Assembly (NCBI GenBank): GCA_956465555.1
Contig: OY101121.1
Location: forward strand, 1,884,722 to 1,948,721
Reading direction: 5' to 3'
DNA: 64,000 nucleotides
DNA from: Nitzschia sp. pyKryTriq1
Lineage: Eukaryota; Bacillariophyta; Bacillariophyceae; Bacillariales; Bacillariaceae
Made by a program: the position numbers and the translations under genes. Below, piece by piece: positions 9,691 to 20,308 of the stretch (positions are counted from its first letter, which is position 1; every line of letters starts with the position of its first letter). Under the pieces are notes generated by a model that saw nothing but the letters and a program-made list of their open reading frames with translations, was not told the DNA's origin and made no database searches.

Positions 9691-10953
9691 TTAGTAGCAA
9701 AGTGCTTTCCCTTGTAACAGGTGAAATATGGCGTTTGCTCGTCGTGCAGCAACTTCCTCTGGTCGCTTGAAAAGTGGATAGCTGTTTGTGTAGTCGATTT
9801 TGGAGGCGCGATCCAGCACAAGAGGCCAGAGCGACAAAGGTGCATCAAAATCCTGAAACAGTCTTCTTCCTGCCCGGTTCCAGTCCAACAAATGATCGAT
9901 CGCCCTCTTTTGTTCAACAATAGCAGGCATATCGATTCTCTCGAGGCTGTGGTTGTGTTCCAACGCTGTCAGGAGTGCGTCGCATCCTCGACCAGAATTC
10001 AACAAATTCCCTTGCAAGCCCAAGTATTTCAAACCCTTGACTCTTCCCAAGAAGCTTGCAAGCTGTGCAATACTATCCTCGTCAAGACCACAATGAGCAA
10101 GACTCAGTGATTCAATCAGATCATTTCGCTCCAAAATTTCTCCCAGTTGTTGCATATCACAGTGCTGACTAGATGTCGAAATTGTAAGCTTGAAACGAAG
10201 GAATCGACTGCCAGAGGATTGATTCGCCAAATACCGAAGATTTGTCCAGTCCCCCCGCACTGACAGTTTCACCGTTTTCACTTTGCTTCTGGAAGATCGT
10301 GAGAGATCTTCTAGAGCAGTCAACGTGGATGGGGTAATTCCATCCAAGCAAGCAAATGAAATGCTTTCTAACGATTCGTGACAATGGATGGATTGAAAAA
10401 CTTTTGCGGAACTCATTCCTCGCACTCGTGCAATTCCCAAGTGTTTCAAAGAACGATTTTTTCGGAACGCGTCCAGGATGATGTCTGTCCACTGTCGATC
10501 CGATTGTCGGGCCGTGATGGCACTCCAGTACAAGCTCTCCAAGGAAGACGTTCTAGACAATCCGTACTCAAGAGCTTCAGCAAGAGCCTCTGTCATGCAC
10601 AATGCTTGCAACGCGAGGCACTTTAGCGAACAAGACTTGGCCACACCTTCCCCGATCACCCGTGCAGTCGACGGCTTGACGTGGAAGCAGTCTAACTTGA
10701 GGCAGACCACTTGGACACGGTCAAAAATCACAGAGAGAGCTTCATCTACCCTGCCACGACAAGAAATGATGCTGATTCTTTCAAACTTGCGCCCCTTCAA
10801 GGCCAATTCCATACGTTTGATGTTGGCATCGGTGAAGAAGACATCCACGAAATTCAGGCATCCAAGATCGAGACTCTTGTCTTTTTTTGCATCGTGGAGA
10901 TCCGCCAACACCTTGTCGCCTGATATCCACATGTACTCGCCTCCTGTCATCAT
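9691..10953 (-). CDS. Leucine-rich repeat protein (RNase-inhibitor-like, diatom type)
   Basis: This is a 420-aa intronless cytosolic-looking protein without a signal peptide. It has irregular LRRs of the ribonuclease-inhibitor class (for example SLESLYWSAI, SLKHLGIARV and LIESLSLAHCGLDEDSIAQL). After the repeats comes a C-terminal block LLDWNRAGRRLFQD...LWPLVLDRA. A similar Asn-Arg-Ala-Gly-Arg-Arg plus 'LWP' ending recurs in many diatom LRR proteins of unknown function; this is recalled family knowledge. It is presumably a protein-protein interaction scaffold; the partner is unknown. It lies convergent with NAA30, with about 130 bp between the stops. Confidence 0.75.
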   Translation of the reverse strand: MMTGGEYMWISGDKVLADLHDAKKDKSLDLGCLNFVDVFFTDANIKRMELALKGRKFERISIISCRGRVDEALSVIFDRVQVVCLKLDCFHVKPSTARVIGEGVAKSCSLKCLALQALCMTEALAEALEYGLSRTSSLESLYWSAITARQSDRQWTDIILDAFRKNRSLKHLGIARVRGMSSAKVFQSIHCHESLESISFACLDGITPSTLTALEDLSRSSRSKVKTVKLSVRGDWTNLRYLANQSSGSRFLRFKLTISTSSQHCDMQQLGEILERNDLIESLSLAHCGLDEDSIAQLASFLGRVKGLKYLGLQGNLLNSGRGCDALLTALEHNHSLERIDMPAIVEQKRAIDHLLDWNRAGRRLFQDFDAPLSLWPLVLDRASKIDYTNSYPLFKRPEEVAARRANAIFHLLQGKALCY

Positions 10954-11545
10954 AAAAGGACCTGTCGAAATGCGGGACTACAGTATGTATACAGTACAGA
11001 TTTCTCTGCTTGGATGAACGGAAAGAATTGTTTTTTGTTCTTGGAGGGAAGATTTCCCATCGTGGTGCCGAATGCCGAATTCGTGATGGCGGCGTGACAA
11101 AAAATTATAATCAGCGAGCGGATTTGAGGCCGGCCGGCGACAAAAAGCGATGAACGCCTGGCCTTCGATCGTCCATAGCTTTCAACTTCGGTCCGATTAG
11201 TCGTTTTCGTCCATCCATCTGTCCTTTCTCCTGCCCAGGATGAGAGAAAATAACGCGGCCACACAACACTCACAAACACCGCGATTTTATTTTAGACGAG
11301 CGACGATGGCGCTGTGCTGCTGCGCCACGCGGGAGGCACGACGATGAGGGATGAGGGAGCACGACAGTACGGTACCGGTACTGTACAAGTACTTGTACTG
11401 TACGTAAGAAGACTCGTACTGGAGTACGGCGTGATACTTCCTGTGGCACTTGCTTCTACTCATACATTACGGGTACAGCAAGAGACATACGACACCATAG
11501 TTCAATTGGTTTACGCATCGAGTGTTTGATATAGAGAAAGGCAAA
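10954..11545. other. Divergent intergenic region with GTAC palindromes
   Basis: This lies between the divergent LRR gene (-) and SPT4 (+). It contains CAGTACGGTACCGGTACTG (11364-11382), followed at once by the perfect palindrome TACAAGTACTTGTA (11383-11396). No gene is seen. It is presumed to hold both promoters. Confidence 0.6.
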
Positions 11546-12071
11546 ATGAGCTACCGAGAAAGGGAAGAGCACGAAGGCGCAGAGGAGGAAGAAGAAGAGC
11601 TCCCTCAGCAAGTGGCAGATTTGGCCCAGGCCAGTGTGCCCAATGCAATGCGTGGTATTCGAGCTTGCAAGAGATGTGGTATTCTAAAGACACTCGATCA
11701 ATTTGTGAACGAGGGTTGCGAGAATTGTCCATTTTTAGACATGGTACGTAGGTGGGGTAATGTGCCATTTGGGAGACCCTGGACGTATCTTATCGCAGTA
11801 GCGTCTCACACCTGTGTATTGCTTCCCTTGTTACTGTACGACACAGGCCGATAACCCAGAGCGATGCGGTGCCTGTACTTCAGCATTCTTCGAAGGTCAG
11901 GCTGCGATTATGGATCCACGAGAAAGCTGGGCTGCCAAATGGATTCGTGCCGACAATTATTTACCCGGTGTTTACGCGATTGCCATAACGGGGCAATTTG
12001 ATCGAGAGATTGAGGAGGATTTGGAGTCGCGTGGGATCCGATGGCGATGCCGCCCTACACAAACTGCCTAG
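11546..12071 (+). CDS. SPT4: Transcription elongation factor SPT4 (DSIF subunit), 2 exons
   Basis: Exons 11546-11743 and 11847-12071 are joined across a 103-nt GTACGT...CAG intron (phase 0). They give 140 aa. The protein has the SPT4 zinc ribbon, with C-x2-C in RACKRCGILKTLDQFVNEGC and further Cys in CENC and CGAC. The conserved C-terminal block is DPRESWAAKWIRADNYLPGVYAIAITG, matching human SPT4 '[23 protein letters not shown]'. SPT4 pairs with SPT5 to form DSIF, which controls RNA polymerase II pausing and processivity. A Glu-rich N-terminal extension of about 35 residues is absent from animal and yeast forms. Confidence 0.95.
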
Positions 12072-12324
12072 TAATACTTGGGCGTCAGCATATTTTAGAG
12101 AGTGCAACAAATAACTTCGAACAACTTATAGTCTTTTGATAAGGTACAACAATTGGATTTTCTATCGCAAAGTCTGCAATCGATACGGACAACATTGAAA
12201 ACTCCGAAAATGTCTTGGTGCATCCCGATGATCGCCTTTGTATGAACCATAGTTAGTCACAAGTTTCCTTCTGCAACTGATTGCGCGTAGCGGGTTCATT
12301 TTCAGAGGGTCAAGGGCCTGAAAC

Positions 12325-13095
12325 CTACAGTTTTGTCCAAGTCGTTTCGTCCTGGAAAGTTAATTGATTTCCAGCGATTTTAGCTGGTAATCTTTTTGGA
12401 CCACTTAGCGGGCTAAAGTCGATCACAAGCGTCCCGTCCACCTTGTTGATAACAGCGGGTAATCGGACAGGCACTTGATCCACACGATCTGCCACTTCGA
12501 TAATCACCTTTGCATTCCCCAGTTCTCTGATGATTCTGTAGCCTCCGGGAAACCGGGAATCGATATACACTCCCTGTAGTCCATTATCCTTGATCCAAAC
12601 ATTTCCATCTGGAAAATTGATGCTACCCTGCGTTAGCACTTCGCCACCCTCGCAGAAGTTTACGTACAGCAATTGATCTGGCGAGTAAACGGCGGGTAGA
12701 GCTGACCGAGTGCCATCCTTGAGTGGAACTTCAATCCGAAGGCTGGTTTTCCTGCTTGCAGAATCGTAGGTGCTAGTTCCGGTCAGCTGAAGCTTTGGAC
12801 CATTCGGATAGTCCTGTACATCGACGCTAATAGTACCGGTACCACCACAGCGGACAACTCTATAGCCTTGGGGATGTTTTGGATCTCGATAGACGCCAGA
12901 AAAATCCAGTGGGTTCGACGACGACAAAGAGGCCTCTGTATCGGAATCTCCAATGATCACCAGAGGCCACGAAAGGGACGCGGCCATGTTGACCAGGCTC
13001 TCCCGCCGGCCCATCGGCCCAAATGCCAAAACCGACTCTACCAACAACGTTGACGCTGCTACCGCAGACAGAAGAATGTTTGCATGGAATTTCAT
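12325..13095 (-). CDS. Plastid-targeted protein with duplicated ~85-aa domain, function unknown
   Basis: The ATG at 13095 gives 256 aa and starts exactly at a signal peptide (MKFHANILLSAVAASTLLVE) ending VLA|FGPMGRR. This is an ASAF-like cleavage site followed by a basic transit-like segment, the usual bipartite plastid presequence of diatoms. The mature part is two copies of one domain, about residues 64-150 and 172-256. Copies begin with FSGVYRDPKHPQGYRVVR and LQGVYIDSRFPGGYRIIR, and each contains 'LPAV' later on. I do not recognise the domain. The upstream in-frame extension has no ATG. It sits next to another plastid-targeted gene (13774-14673) on the same strand. Confidence 0.75.
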   Translation of the reverse strand: MKFHANILLSAVAASTLLVESVLAFGPMGRRESLVNMAASLSWPLVIIGDSDTEASLSSSNPLDFSGVYRDPKHPQGYRVVRCGGTGTISVDVQDYPNGPKLQLTGTSTYDSASRKTSLRIEVPLKDGTRSALPAVYSPDQLLYVNFCEGGEVLTQGSINFPDGNVWIKDNGLQGVYIDSRFPGGYRIIRELGNAKVIIEVADRVDQVPVRLPAVINKVDGTLVIDFSPLSGPKRLPAKIAGNQLTFQDETTWTKL

Positions 13096-13773
13096 TTTTC
13101 GATATGGGGATATACCATATCTCGAGACCAAGTATTTCGATCCAATAAGACAACAATATGATGATTCTTCAAAACTGACTTTGATTGTTTCTTTCCATCA
13201 TCGTCTTATAGGACGACAAACTCCAGAACAAAAATTCAAAATCTTCGTTTAGAGTTCTCTGCCACGTGGAAGAAAAGAAGGTGACGCGTTTCGCGGGGAC
13301 ATGGGTAAATGCGCGTGGAAGACGATTGAGAAGTCGAATCAATCGAATGAATCGCAGTAGCCAATAGATAGTACCGTACCGGTACCGGTACTGTAGATTA
13401 TAGATTGATCAATATGAGATAGCAGACTGCTACTTGATACCGGTACCGTCACAGTATTATGCTGGTACCATGAGGTATTTCGAGAAGAAAGAAGCAGAGG
13501 AGGAGCGAGCCATCGTCGCGACCAAAAGACCTCGCCACCCAGTAGTACAATTGAGAGTAGGATCTACTACCTTGTTCTTCCTGTTTCCAATCACTCCATA
13601 CTACACCTCCTACCGGTAGGAGACCTATGTAAGGCATGAGGAGACAATCGAACTAGAGATAGGATTATTGTGCGCGCAAATCTACGTGAGGTACTTTCGA
13701 CGTTGTCTCAAAGAAGACCCACTCGAGATCATCTTGTAGACGGGTCTCAGCTCAGCAGCCACCATTATTATTT
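13096..13773. other. Intergenic, GTACCGGTAC cluster
   Basis: This is promoter-side spacer of the duplicated-domain plastid gene. It contains ACCGTACCGGTACCGGTACT (13373-13392), another ACCGGTAC near 13440 and TACCGGTAGG near 13612. No gene is supported. Confidence 0.6.
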
Positions 13774-14673
13774 TTAGCCTTGGTAGAAGTAGGAATCGAG
13801 ATCTGGGATACCACAAGAGTCCTGGAGGTAGCCTGATACCATGAGCTGTCCCCACGCTTGAGACAAGGCAGGCCCGCCCCGATTTTGACAAAGTTTGGTC
13901 TTCTTGATCAGCTCATTATACCTCCTAGCGCTGCGTCCATACTCTTCTGTTTGCTTCGGTCCTGCGGGTGGGATAGCTTTGAGTTCTGGCAGCCCAGTGA
14001 CGCCGTTTAGCAGGGCGAAAAAGTCATTCAAGGCCACTCTTCCGTCCTCCCACCCAGCTTTCGCGGCAACGACGGAGCTAGCCGGAATCTCCACAGGCAA
14101 GTCCTTTCGGTATCCAGCAGTGGTCTTACTGATTCCATTCATGGCTTTTTCAAAGCGGAATTGGGCTTCCCTCATTTCTTCCGAAACATCGGGGGGCATA
14201 CTCAACAATAGAATCCTCATGGGATTAACAAAGTCGCGCTCAATCTTGGAGGGCTGTCCTTGGCCACGGTTATTGTTGACTTGAAAAAGTTGGCCGATCT
14301 CACCCCATTTATCAATATTTCCCACCATCTCTTGGTAGTCAAAAATGTAAGAATCTGCCGCAATTTGCAGTGGAATGCGATATTGGAGGTAAGAACGAAC
14401 GGCCTCCGAGGGAAGATCCGGCAGATTCCCATCATTGGATCCACTTGCTGCATCCGCGGCTTCTGGATTGCCGATGAGCTGGGAAGTCAACATGGAAGCG
14501 GAAACAAGAGAAATGAAGTTACGCCGAGTAGTAGACGATCCTTCGTTCGAATTTGATGTTACAAAAGCTGCAGCATCGTTCTGGGTGGAGGACAATCCGG
14601 TCTTCTCATGGGATGGAACCGAGAAAGCCGATGCAAACGGAACCACAAGAGCAAGGGGATACGCAATCTTCAT
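13774..14673 (-). CDS. Thylakoid-lumen protein, Tat-targeted, helical, function unknown
   Basis: Starting at ATG 14673 gives 299 aa. Residues 1-16 are a signal peptide ending exactly at ASA|F, the diatom plastid import motif. A twin-arginine signal follows (TTRRNFISLVSASMLTSQLI, RR at 50-51), ending near ADAAS. This three-part presequence predicts delivery through the envelope membranes and the Tat pathway into the thylakoid lumen. The mature protein is largely helical and resembles diatom lumenal proteins related to photosystem II extrinsic four-helix-bundle subunits, but I cannot assign it to PsbQ or Psb31 by eye. The conserved C-terminus includes LCQNRGGPALSQAWGQLMVS. An upstream in-frame extension was rejected because the targeting signal fits 14673. 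Confidence 0.75.
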   Translation of the reverse strand: MKIAYPLALVVPFASAFSVPSHEKTGLSSTQNDAAAFVTSNSNEGSSTTRRNFISLVSASMLTSQLIGNPEAADAASGSNDGNLPDLPSEAVRSYLQYRIPLQIAADSYIFDYQEMVGNIDKWGEIGQLFQVNNNRGQGQPSKIERDFVNPMRILLLSMPPDVSEEMREAQFRFEKAMNGISKTTAGYRKDLPVEIPASSVVAAKAGWEDGRVALNDFFALLNGVTGLPELKAIPPAGPKQTEEYGRSARRYNELIKKTKLCQNRGGPALSQAWGQLMVSGYLQDSCGIPDLDSYFYQG

Positions 14674-15288
14674 TTTCAACCTTGTTGGATACCTTGGGAG
14701 AATAGCAAATGTAGCTTGGGATCCGATACTGCAATGAAATATGGGAGGATTATGCATGCCAGAAACAAGGAACAACGACAACAACGGACATCTGGTTCAG
14801 TACAGTACCGGTATTGTACGAGTAATAATGCTGACGCGATCTTCGATCTGCCACCAGCTGCAACCGACCGGGGACGCAGTATTTATACCATAATTGACTC
14901 GAACGACTGAAATGAACACGTCAGTCAGTCGTGAAACGGTCAGGCCGTCGCTTGCCAAAAAGATCCAAATCTGCGCGTGCGGGGACGGAGCCTGCAGTCG
15001 AGATGAAGAGGAAGTTCGTTTATACCCCGGTACATGGTATCGTTCGGTAACAATGACATTCCTCTGTAGCTACTGTAGACTACTCGTACTCTCTCTACAA
15101 GCGCTCTAGAAAAGACAAAACAATCTCATCCGGCAACGGGGTGGCTGGGATAGATCTACTGTACGAGCACAGTACGAGTACAGTAACACACTACTCGCAC
15201 AAAATACTTAGTTGCAATTACTCCCTGGGGCTGGAACCATTCAGGAGTATACTGTATTCCATACGTACGTGACCACCATCACATAGCC
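14674..15288. other. Divergent promoter region
   Basis: This 615-bp spacer is shared by the lumen-protein gene (-) and the SppA-like gene (+). GTACCGGTATTGTACG-type motifs occur near 14803 and GAGCACAGTACGAGTACAG near 15164. No gene is seen. Confidence 0.6.
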
Positions 15289-17034
15289 ATGAGAAAATCC
15301 CCACTCTTCACGACGCTTTTATTGCTGTCGCTGCTGCTCGCGTTCGTAGCGTTCGCAGACGCCAATAATAAGGCCAGTAACGATGTAGAGGAAGAAACAG
15401 GGAAAACGTCGGGTTCCACTCTGGAGGAAGGTGACGCCATCGAAGAGAATCCCGATTATGTAGAGCCCGAGGAAGTGGAGGATGGTAGTGATGATTCTGA
15501 TGATGATGCTTCTGAAGAGGATGAGTTGGAAATTTCAGAGGCGGGCGACTCGGCAAAGCTGAAGATAGAACACGCTCTGGCCATTTCCAAGAAGCAATAC
15601 AAGAAGTACCTCAAGATTGCCAAAAAGAACCGCACAAAAATCTACATTTCCTTGGCTGTTTTCGCTTTTCGGGCTGAGATTCGAAAAGTGCTCTTTCATT
15701 TGGTCACTCACGAAATCATGGACCCTAAAACTGGAAAGATGAGAGTAAGCCCCACCAGCATTTTGAAGCTCGTCTTGTTTGTCGATTTCATGCGGCGTCT
15801 GCAAAGTGGGCGCAATGCCTCTCAACCTGGATTTCAGGCTCTAGCTGAGCTAGGACAGTCCAACCCTTTGGTGGGCGCTTTCTTTTCACGCCTTTTGCGA
15901 GTTCCGATGTTCAATCCAGCGTTCATCCCTCCCATTTCCCAACATTACACTTTCGAACGTGTCAACGAACGCTACGTGAAAGATGGCATGGCACTTCATA
16001 AAGCCATCCATGCCAAACATGAGGGTTTCAAATGGCCAGCTGCGGATACGGCGATCACTCGATCCATGATCGCTGGCAATCGTTTGTCTGAGATTCCTAG
16101 CTCCAATGAAACGGTGGTCATCTTCGACTTGACAGGCTTGGACACAACCGTCATGAAAATGGACCAGATCAGGGACCAAGTCTCATTCCTACTTAGTCAA
16201 TATCGAGTGGCGGCAATGAAGGAGGCAACGGATCCCAACGCGACTTTGACAGAAGAAGTGTCTCCATCGCTTTTGGAAGTAGTCGTCCTACTCGAGTCTC
16301 CAGGAGGGAGTGCGGCAGATTATGGCTTGGCCGCTCAGCAATTACTACGACTGCGAAACCAACCAGGCATTACCTTGACAATCTGTGTCGACAAAGTAGC
16401 AGCTTCTGGGGGATACATGATGGCTTGTACAGCTTCGCCCGGTCAACTTTTCGCGGCCCCCTTTGCGGTGGTCGGATCAATCGGAGTTATAGGTCAAATT
16501 GTAAATGTCCACAAGCTCCTGGAAGGTTGGGGCCTTTCCCCTCTAGTATTCCGTGGCGGCAAGGATAAGGCTCCCTTGGGTGTCATCGGTGAAGTTACCC
16601 AAGAAGGAAAGGATAAAACTCAGGCTATAATTGATATCACCCACGAGGCATTTCAACAGCACGTTGTTGATGCCCGTCCAATCTTGAAAAGGTCTATCAA
16701 GAAGGTGGGGACAGGAGAAATATTTATTGGGACGGGGGCCTTGAATGCAGGCTTGATTGACAAGATTACTACTAGTGACGAATATATCTCGTCTCGAGTG
16801 GCGCAAGGTGCACGGGTGCTGAAACTCCTAAAGAACCGCAAAGCGAGGTTCCTGTTCGCGTCCAACTTTGATAACTACGACACAACCATTGAGGGACGGC
16901 AACCTTTGTATCTCTCAAATGTGCTCAAATCCACTGCCCGATACTTTGGTTTTGGCTCGGGCGATGCGGTGTCAGATTCTTTTCGTCAGGCAGTAGTTTC
17001 AGCAGTTTCGAGTCCTACGGTAATGCCATCATAG
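15289..17034 (+). CDS. Signal peptide peptidase SppA/SohB-type serine protease (S49)
   Basis: This is a 581-aa intronless protein. It starts with a clear signal peptide (MRKSPLFTTLLLLSLLLAFV), then a very acidic linker to about residue 80, then a basic/hydrophobic segment (KKNRTKIYISLAVFAFRAEI) before the protease domain. S49 signatures are present: LESPGGSAADYG, the serine block VDKVAASGGYMMAC with Ser373, and GGKDKAPLGVIGE, where Lys425 or Lys427 would complete the Ser-Lys dyad. The layout with a single protease domain is closer to SohB than to the duplicated E. coli SppA. It probably degrades membrane peptides. The compartment (ER/secretory or plastid) is unclear. Confidence 0.88.
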   Translation: MRKSPLFTTLLLLSLLLAFVAFADANNKASNDVEEETGKTSGSTLEEGDAIEENPDYVEPEEVEDGSDDSDDDASEEDELEISEAGDSAKLKIEHALAISKKQYKKYLKIAKKNRTKIYISLAVFAFRAEIRKVLFHLVTHEIMDPKTGKMRVSPTSILKLVLFVDFMRRLQSGRNASQPGFQALAELGQSNPLVGAFFSRLLRVPMFNPAFIPPISQHYTFERVNERYVKDGMALHKAIHAKHEGFKWPAADTAITRSMIAGNRLSEIPSSNETVVIFDLTGLDTTVMKMDQIRDQVSFLLSQYRVAAMKEATDPNATLTEEVSPSLLEVVVLLESPGGSAADYGLAAQQLLRLRNQPGITLTICVDKVAASGGYMMACTASPGQLFAAPFAVVGSIGVIGQIVNVHKLLEGWGLSPLVFRGGKDKAPLGVIGEVTQEGKDKTQAIIDITHEAFQQHVVDARPILKRSIKKVGTGEIFIGTGALNAGLIDKITTSDEYISSRVAQGARVLKLLKNRKARFLFASNFDNYDTTIEGRQPLYLSNVLKSTARYFGFGSGDAVSDSFRQAVVSAVSSPTVMPS

Positions 17035-17282
17035 CTACTCCAGCAGCTACTACTAGGAGCAGACTAATGGTGATGTCAAGTACGAGTATCATTCAACAAA
17101 TCACCATAATGGAAATACCAGCGCAGAGTACGAGTATAATTTACAGTCTCGGAATTTTCACATTGGTCTGATTGACTCTTCTGGACAGGAATTTTGAGCA
17201 GAATGTACCTCTAGCTCTGGATAGAGATAGACAGTGCAGTCAGTGATGTATTTGTTTCTTACAGTTTGAAGAACAAATAATA

Positions 17283-17831
17283 CTAGACGACTACTCCTGT
17301 GGAGCTTTCTTCTTGCCCGTCTTTTCGATAGGCAGCGATGCAATTCAAAAGTGCTTCCTGATTGGCCTCCGTCAGTCTGTCGTGAAGATCATCGACCATC
17401 AAGTGAATTTCCACAGGCTCAGTGGGCATGAAGTTGGCAATTTGTATCGCTTCCGCCTCTGTGAGCCCAAACGACGTAGTTGTTGAAGTGCTAGTAAGGG
17501 TCTCGGATGCTACCGCGGCAGAAGAAGATGCTGCAGCAGGTTCCACTAGCGGTACCGGTAGTTGACGTCGTCGCTTGGACGATGTCAATTTTGAGTGCAA
17601 CTCATCCAACTTGGACAAATCCACGTTGACACATGGTGAATTCTTCAAATAGTCGCACACTTTCTCCTCTATCCAATCTCGATGCTGCGTTTTGGTTTCA
17701 CGCATCTTTTTTCGTCGCTCGTTCTGCTTGGCCAATTTCTCCTTTCGCTTCGTGACTTTTCGGTCCAAAATAGCCATAACTTCTGCGTTGGAAATCAAGA
17801 TGGGTGAATCCGAATCTGTCAAGACCTCCAT
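17283..17831 (-). CDS. RPC9: RNA polymerase III subunit RPC9 / CRCP (Rpc17-like)
   Basis: This is a 182-aa single-exon protein. The start MEVLTDSDSPILISNAEVMAI matches the RPC9 opening ('MEV...LLSNYEV...L'). The C-terminal HRDC-like fold segment LTEAEAIQIANFMPTEPVEI...MVDDLHDRLTEANQEALL aligns with human CRCP '[40 protein letters not shown]'. RPC9 pairs with RPC8 to form the Pol III stalk, which helps recruit TFIIIB at tRNA and 5S genes. A basic coiled segment (about residues 25-55) and a Ser/Thr/Ala-rich linker in the middle lengthen it relative to yeast and human forms. The exon contains GGTACCGGTAG at 17551-17561, a coding copy of the intergenic palindrome. Confidence 0.9.
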   Translation of the reverse strand: MEVLTDSDSPILISNAEVMAILDRKVTKRKEKLAKQNERRKKMRETKTQHRDWIEEKVCDYLKNSPCVNVDLSKLDELHSKLTSSKRRRQLPVPLVEPAAASSSAAVASETLTSTSTTTSFGLTEAEAIQIANFMPTEPVEIHLMVDDLHDRLTEANQEALLNCIAAYRKDGQEESSTGVVV

Positions 17832-18694
17832 GATTGCTTGTTTTTATTGAGATACCGACAGTCTGTACACACACAGGTAGATCGAAAGGTATGGCAATTT
17901 TGCTGCCCTGCCGGTACCACCAATGTTTGTTGTGTTATAAGTTCAATCTATTGAGATCGAAGAGAAAGCGGATGTTGTTGTGTTCTTGTACCGTGCCCTA
18001 TACCGGTACGGTACTTGTACTGTACTTGTACAGTAGTTCTCTCGTCTCGTCGTCGTCCCCTCGTTGCCATCATCACCTCCATCCACTTGCGCCGTGCTAC
18101 AGTTAGTATGGTACCAGTACCTGGTACCTCTCCGCCATATCATCATCGTCGAGACTACCTTTCGTAGCAGACTACGAGGAATAGAGAGGACGTACTCGTA
18201 GCCGCGTACAGACTGATGACGATGGCGTCAGGCGTCGTCGCGTCAAGCGCGCGGCTCTATTAGGTGTCGACGCGCGCGCGTCGGCGTGCCTCTCTGTATT
18301 CGGTATGTGGTGAGATGCGCGTGGTTGGGAGAGTTGGGAGGCTTTGTTTTTGTCGGTCGTCGAATGCCGGCGTATGCGAGTATGTGAGTGAGGAGTGAGG
18401 AGGAGTCGTGCGAGAATATTTCATGTGCCAAACGTAGCCAAAAACAGAGAGAACGATGAAAGGAAAAGGAGACCCACGATGATGACTAATAACTGAGGAT
18501 GGCCCTTCTCAAGAATCCATACATAGCCGGGCGTGGACCACAAGAGAGGCTTAACGATCGATCTTTTATTTTAACACACGTGGGATCGAAAAAGGTCGCG
18601 AAACGGTTCTGAATGTTTCGCATCAAGAAGCAAAAGTGGTGTTATCAATATTTTCGGACATGAAGCTGTGAATAATAAAACAAAATACAATAGA
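17832..18694. other. Divergent promoter region, palindrome-rich
   Basis: This is the 863-bp spacer between RPC9 (-) and the metallophosphatase gene (+). It holds TACCGGTACGGTACTTGTAC near 18001-18020, GTACCAGTACCTGGTACC (18111-18128) and alternating CG runs around 18268-18282. No gene is seen. Confidence 0.6.
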
Positions 18695-20308
18695 ATGCAA
18701 CGGCGGCAGCTTTTTCTTTTAACCATCGCGGCTTTATCGCTCGTCGTGGCTACCATCACATTGAGCGTTGTCTTGGGGAAGTCAAAGGACGAGTCTGAAT
18801 CGTCGTCGTCTCTTGCATCGACGAACGATGACGAATCGTTTCTCACACCCGATGCAAAACTCGAGCTTGTGACAGTGTCGCCTTCTATCAGACCCTCATT
18901 CCGGCCTTCTTCCGTGCCCACTACGGAGATAAACTTCAATGAAACTATGGAACCATCGAATGTATCAGCGACAGACTCGCCATCTCCAAGCGGAAACACT
19001 AGTTTGTGGCCTTCGATCTCGCCAACAAGCGAGAACGAAACATTTTGGTCCTCGACCTCGCCGACCAGCGAGAACGAAACATTTTGGCCCTCGTTCTCGC
19101 CAACCTTGCAAACCCCATCTATCTCACCAGTTCTTGAAAACTCAAATGATGGCCGCCCTGCAATATCAACCCCTCAGACAACGCAACAGCCGGTGACAAC
19201 ATCACCCGTGGCCTCTACTAGCACCACTTTCCGGCCCTCTCCGAACCCCACGCCAGCTCCTACAAAACTACCAACGCCACTGCCAACGCAAAAGCCGACG
19301 CCTAAACCGACGATGGAGATATCTGCTCCGAGTGCAAGTCCTTCGCTGGGTGGAGTAGGGGGGAGAATGGCAACTCTGACACCAGGAGCAGGGACTCGCT
19401 TTTACGCCATTGGAGATGTTCCCTATAACAATGCCGAAGCGAAACAGCTGAAAGTCCAAATAGCAAATCTACCCCAAGATGCCGAATTTCTTATCCATGT
19501 TGGAGATATTCGATCCGCAAGGAATGGGCGCTCCTGTAAAATTGAAGAGTACTATGAAGTGGCTGGTATTTTGAACCAGTCCCACGCGCCAGTGTTTTTG
19601 GTTTTGGGAGGTACGTATTATTCAGTATGAATGCTAGTAGATACACTCATATCATGTCGTCGATCGAAAGGAACGTCGCGTCTCACCGCCCGCCCGTGTA
19701 ATCGCATTTCTCGTCACCCAGACAATGAGTGGAACGATTGCCCGAATATCAATCAAGGATTCGACTACTGGATGAAGGTCTTTGGAAGATTCGACGAGCA
19801 ATGGGATCATTCTTTCTCGATCATTCGTCACGATGAACGAACAGAAAACTTTTATTTTGTTCACAAGAGAACTCTTTTCTTTGGACTCAACATCGTTGGC
19901 GGCTTGCATCGACCAATAGAGTGGGAGGAGCGATTACAAGACTTGTATGAGTGGGTCAAAGCAACGGTGGACTTGCGGGTAGCATCTGACCAACCAGAGG
20001 CAGACTCGGTCGTCATTTTTGGACATGCTGACCCCAACAACAATCACGCTGACTTTTTCGACTCTCTGAAAGTGTACTTGGGTGAGGATTCGGTTGCCGA
20101 TATTCCGTTTTTGTATTTGAACGGCGATGCTCATGCTTGGGACTACAAAGAAAGCTTTTATGATCGGTCCAACTTTTTGCGTATGCAAGTTGAAGGAGGG
20201 ACACGAGAACCACCGCTCCAGGTATCTTTGGATAACACCAACGCGAGATCCAAACCTGCATCCAATGTGTTTTCCTACGACAGAATGCTGTCAGATATAG
20301 AGATATAA
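18695..20308 (+). CDS. Membrane-anchored metallophosphatase-like protein, 2 exons
   Basis: Exons 18695-19610 and 19722-20308 are joined across a 111-nt GTACGT...CAG intron (phase 1), giving 500 aa. ATG 18695 precedes a signal anchor (residues ~4-27: LFLLTIAALSLVVATITLSV). A long Ser/Thr/Pro stalk follows, with a repeated PTSENETFW unit. The C-terminal half has calcineurin-like phosphoesterase metal motifs: YAIGDVPYN, LIHVGDIR, LGDNEWNDC (completed by the splice), VIFGHAD and LNGDAHAW. The GDNE form replaces the common GNHE. A secretory or cell-surface phosphatase is likely; the substrate is unknown. The splice that restores GDNEWNDC strongly supports the exon model. Confidence 0.85.
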
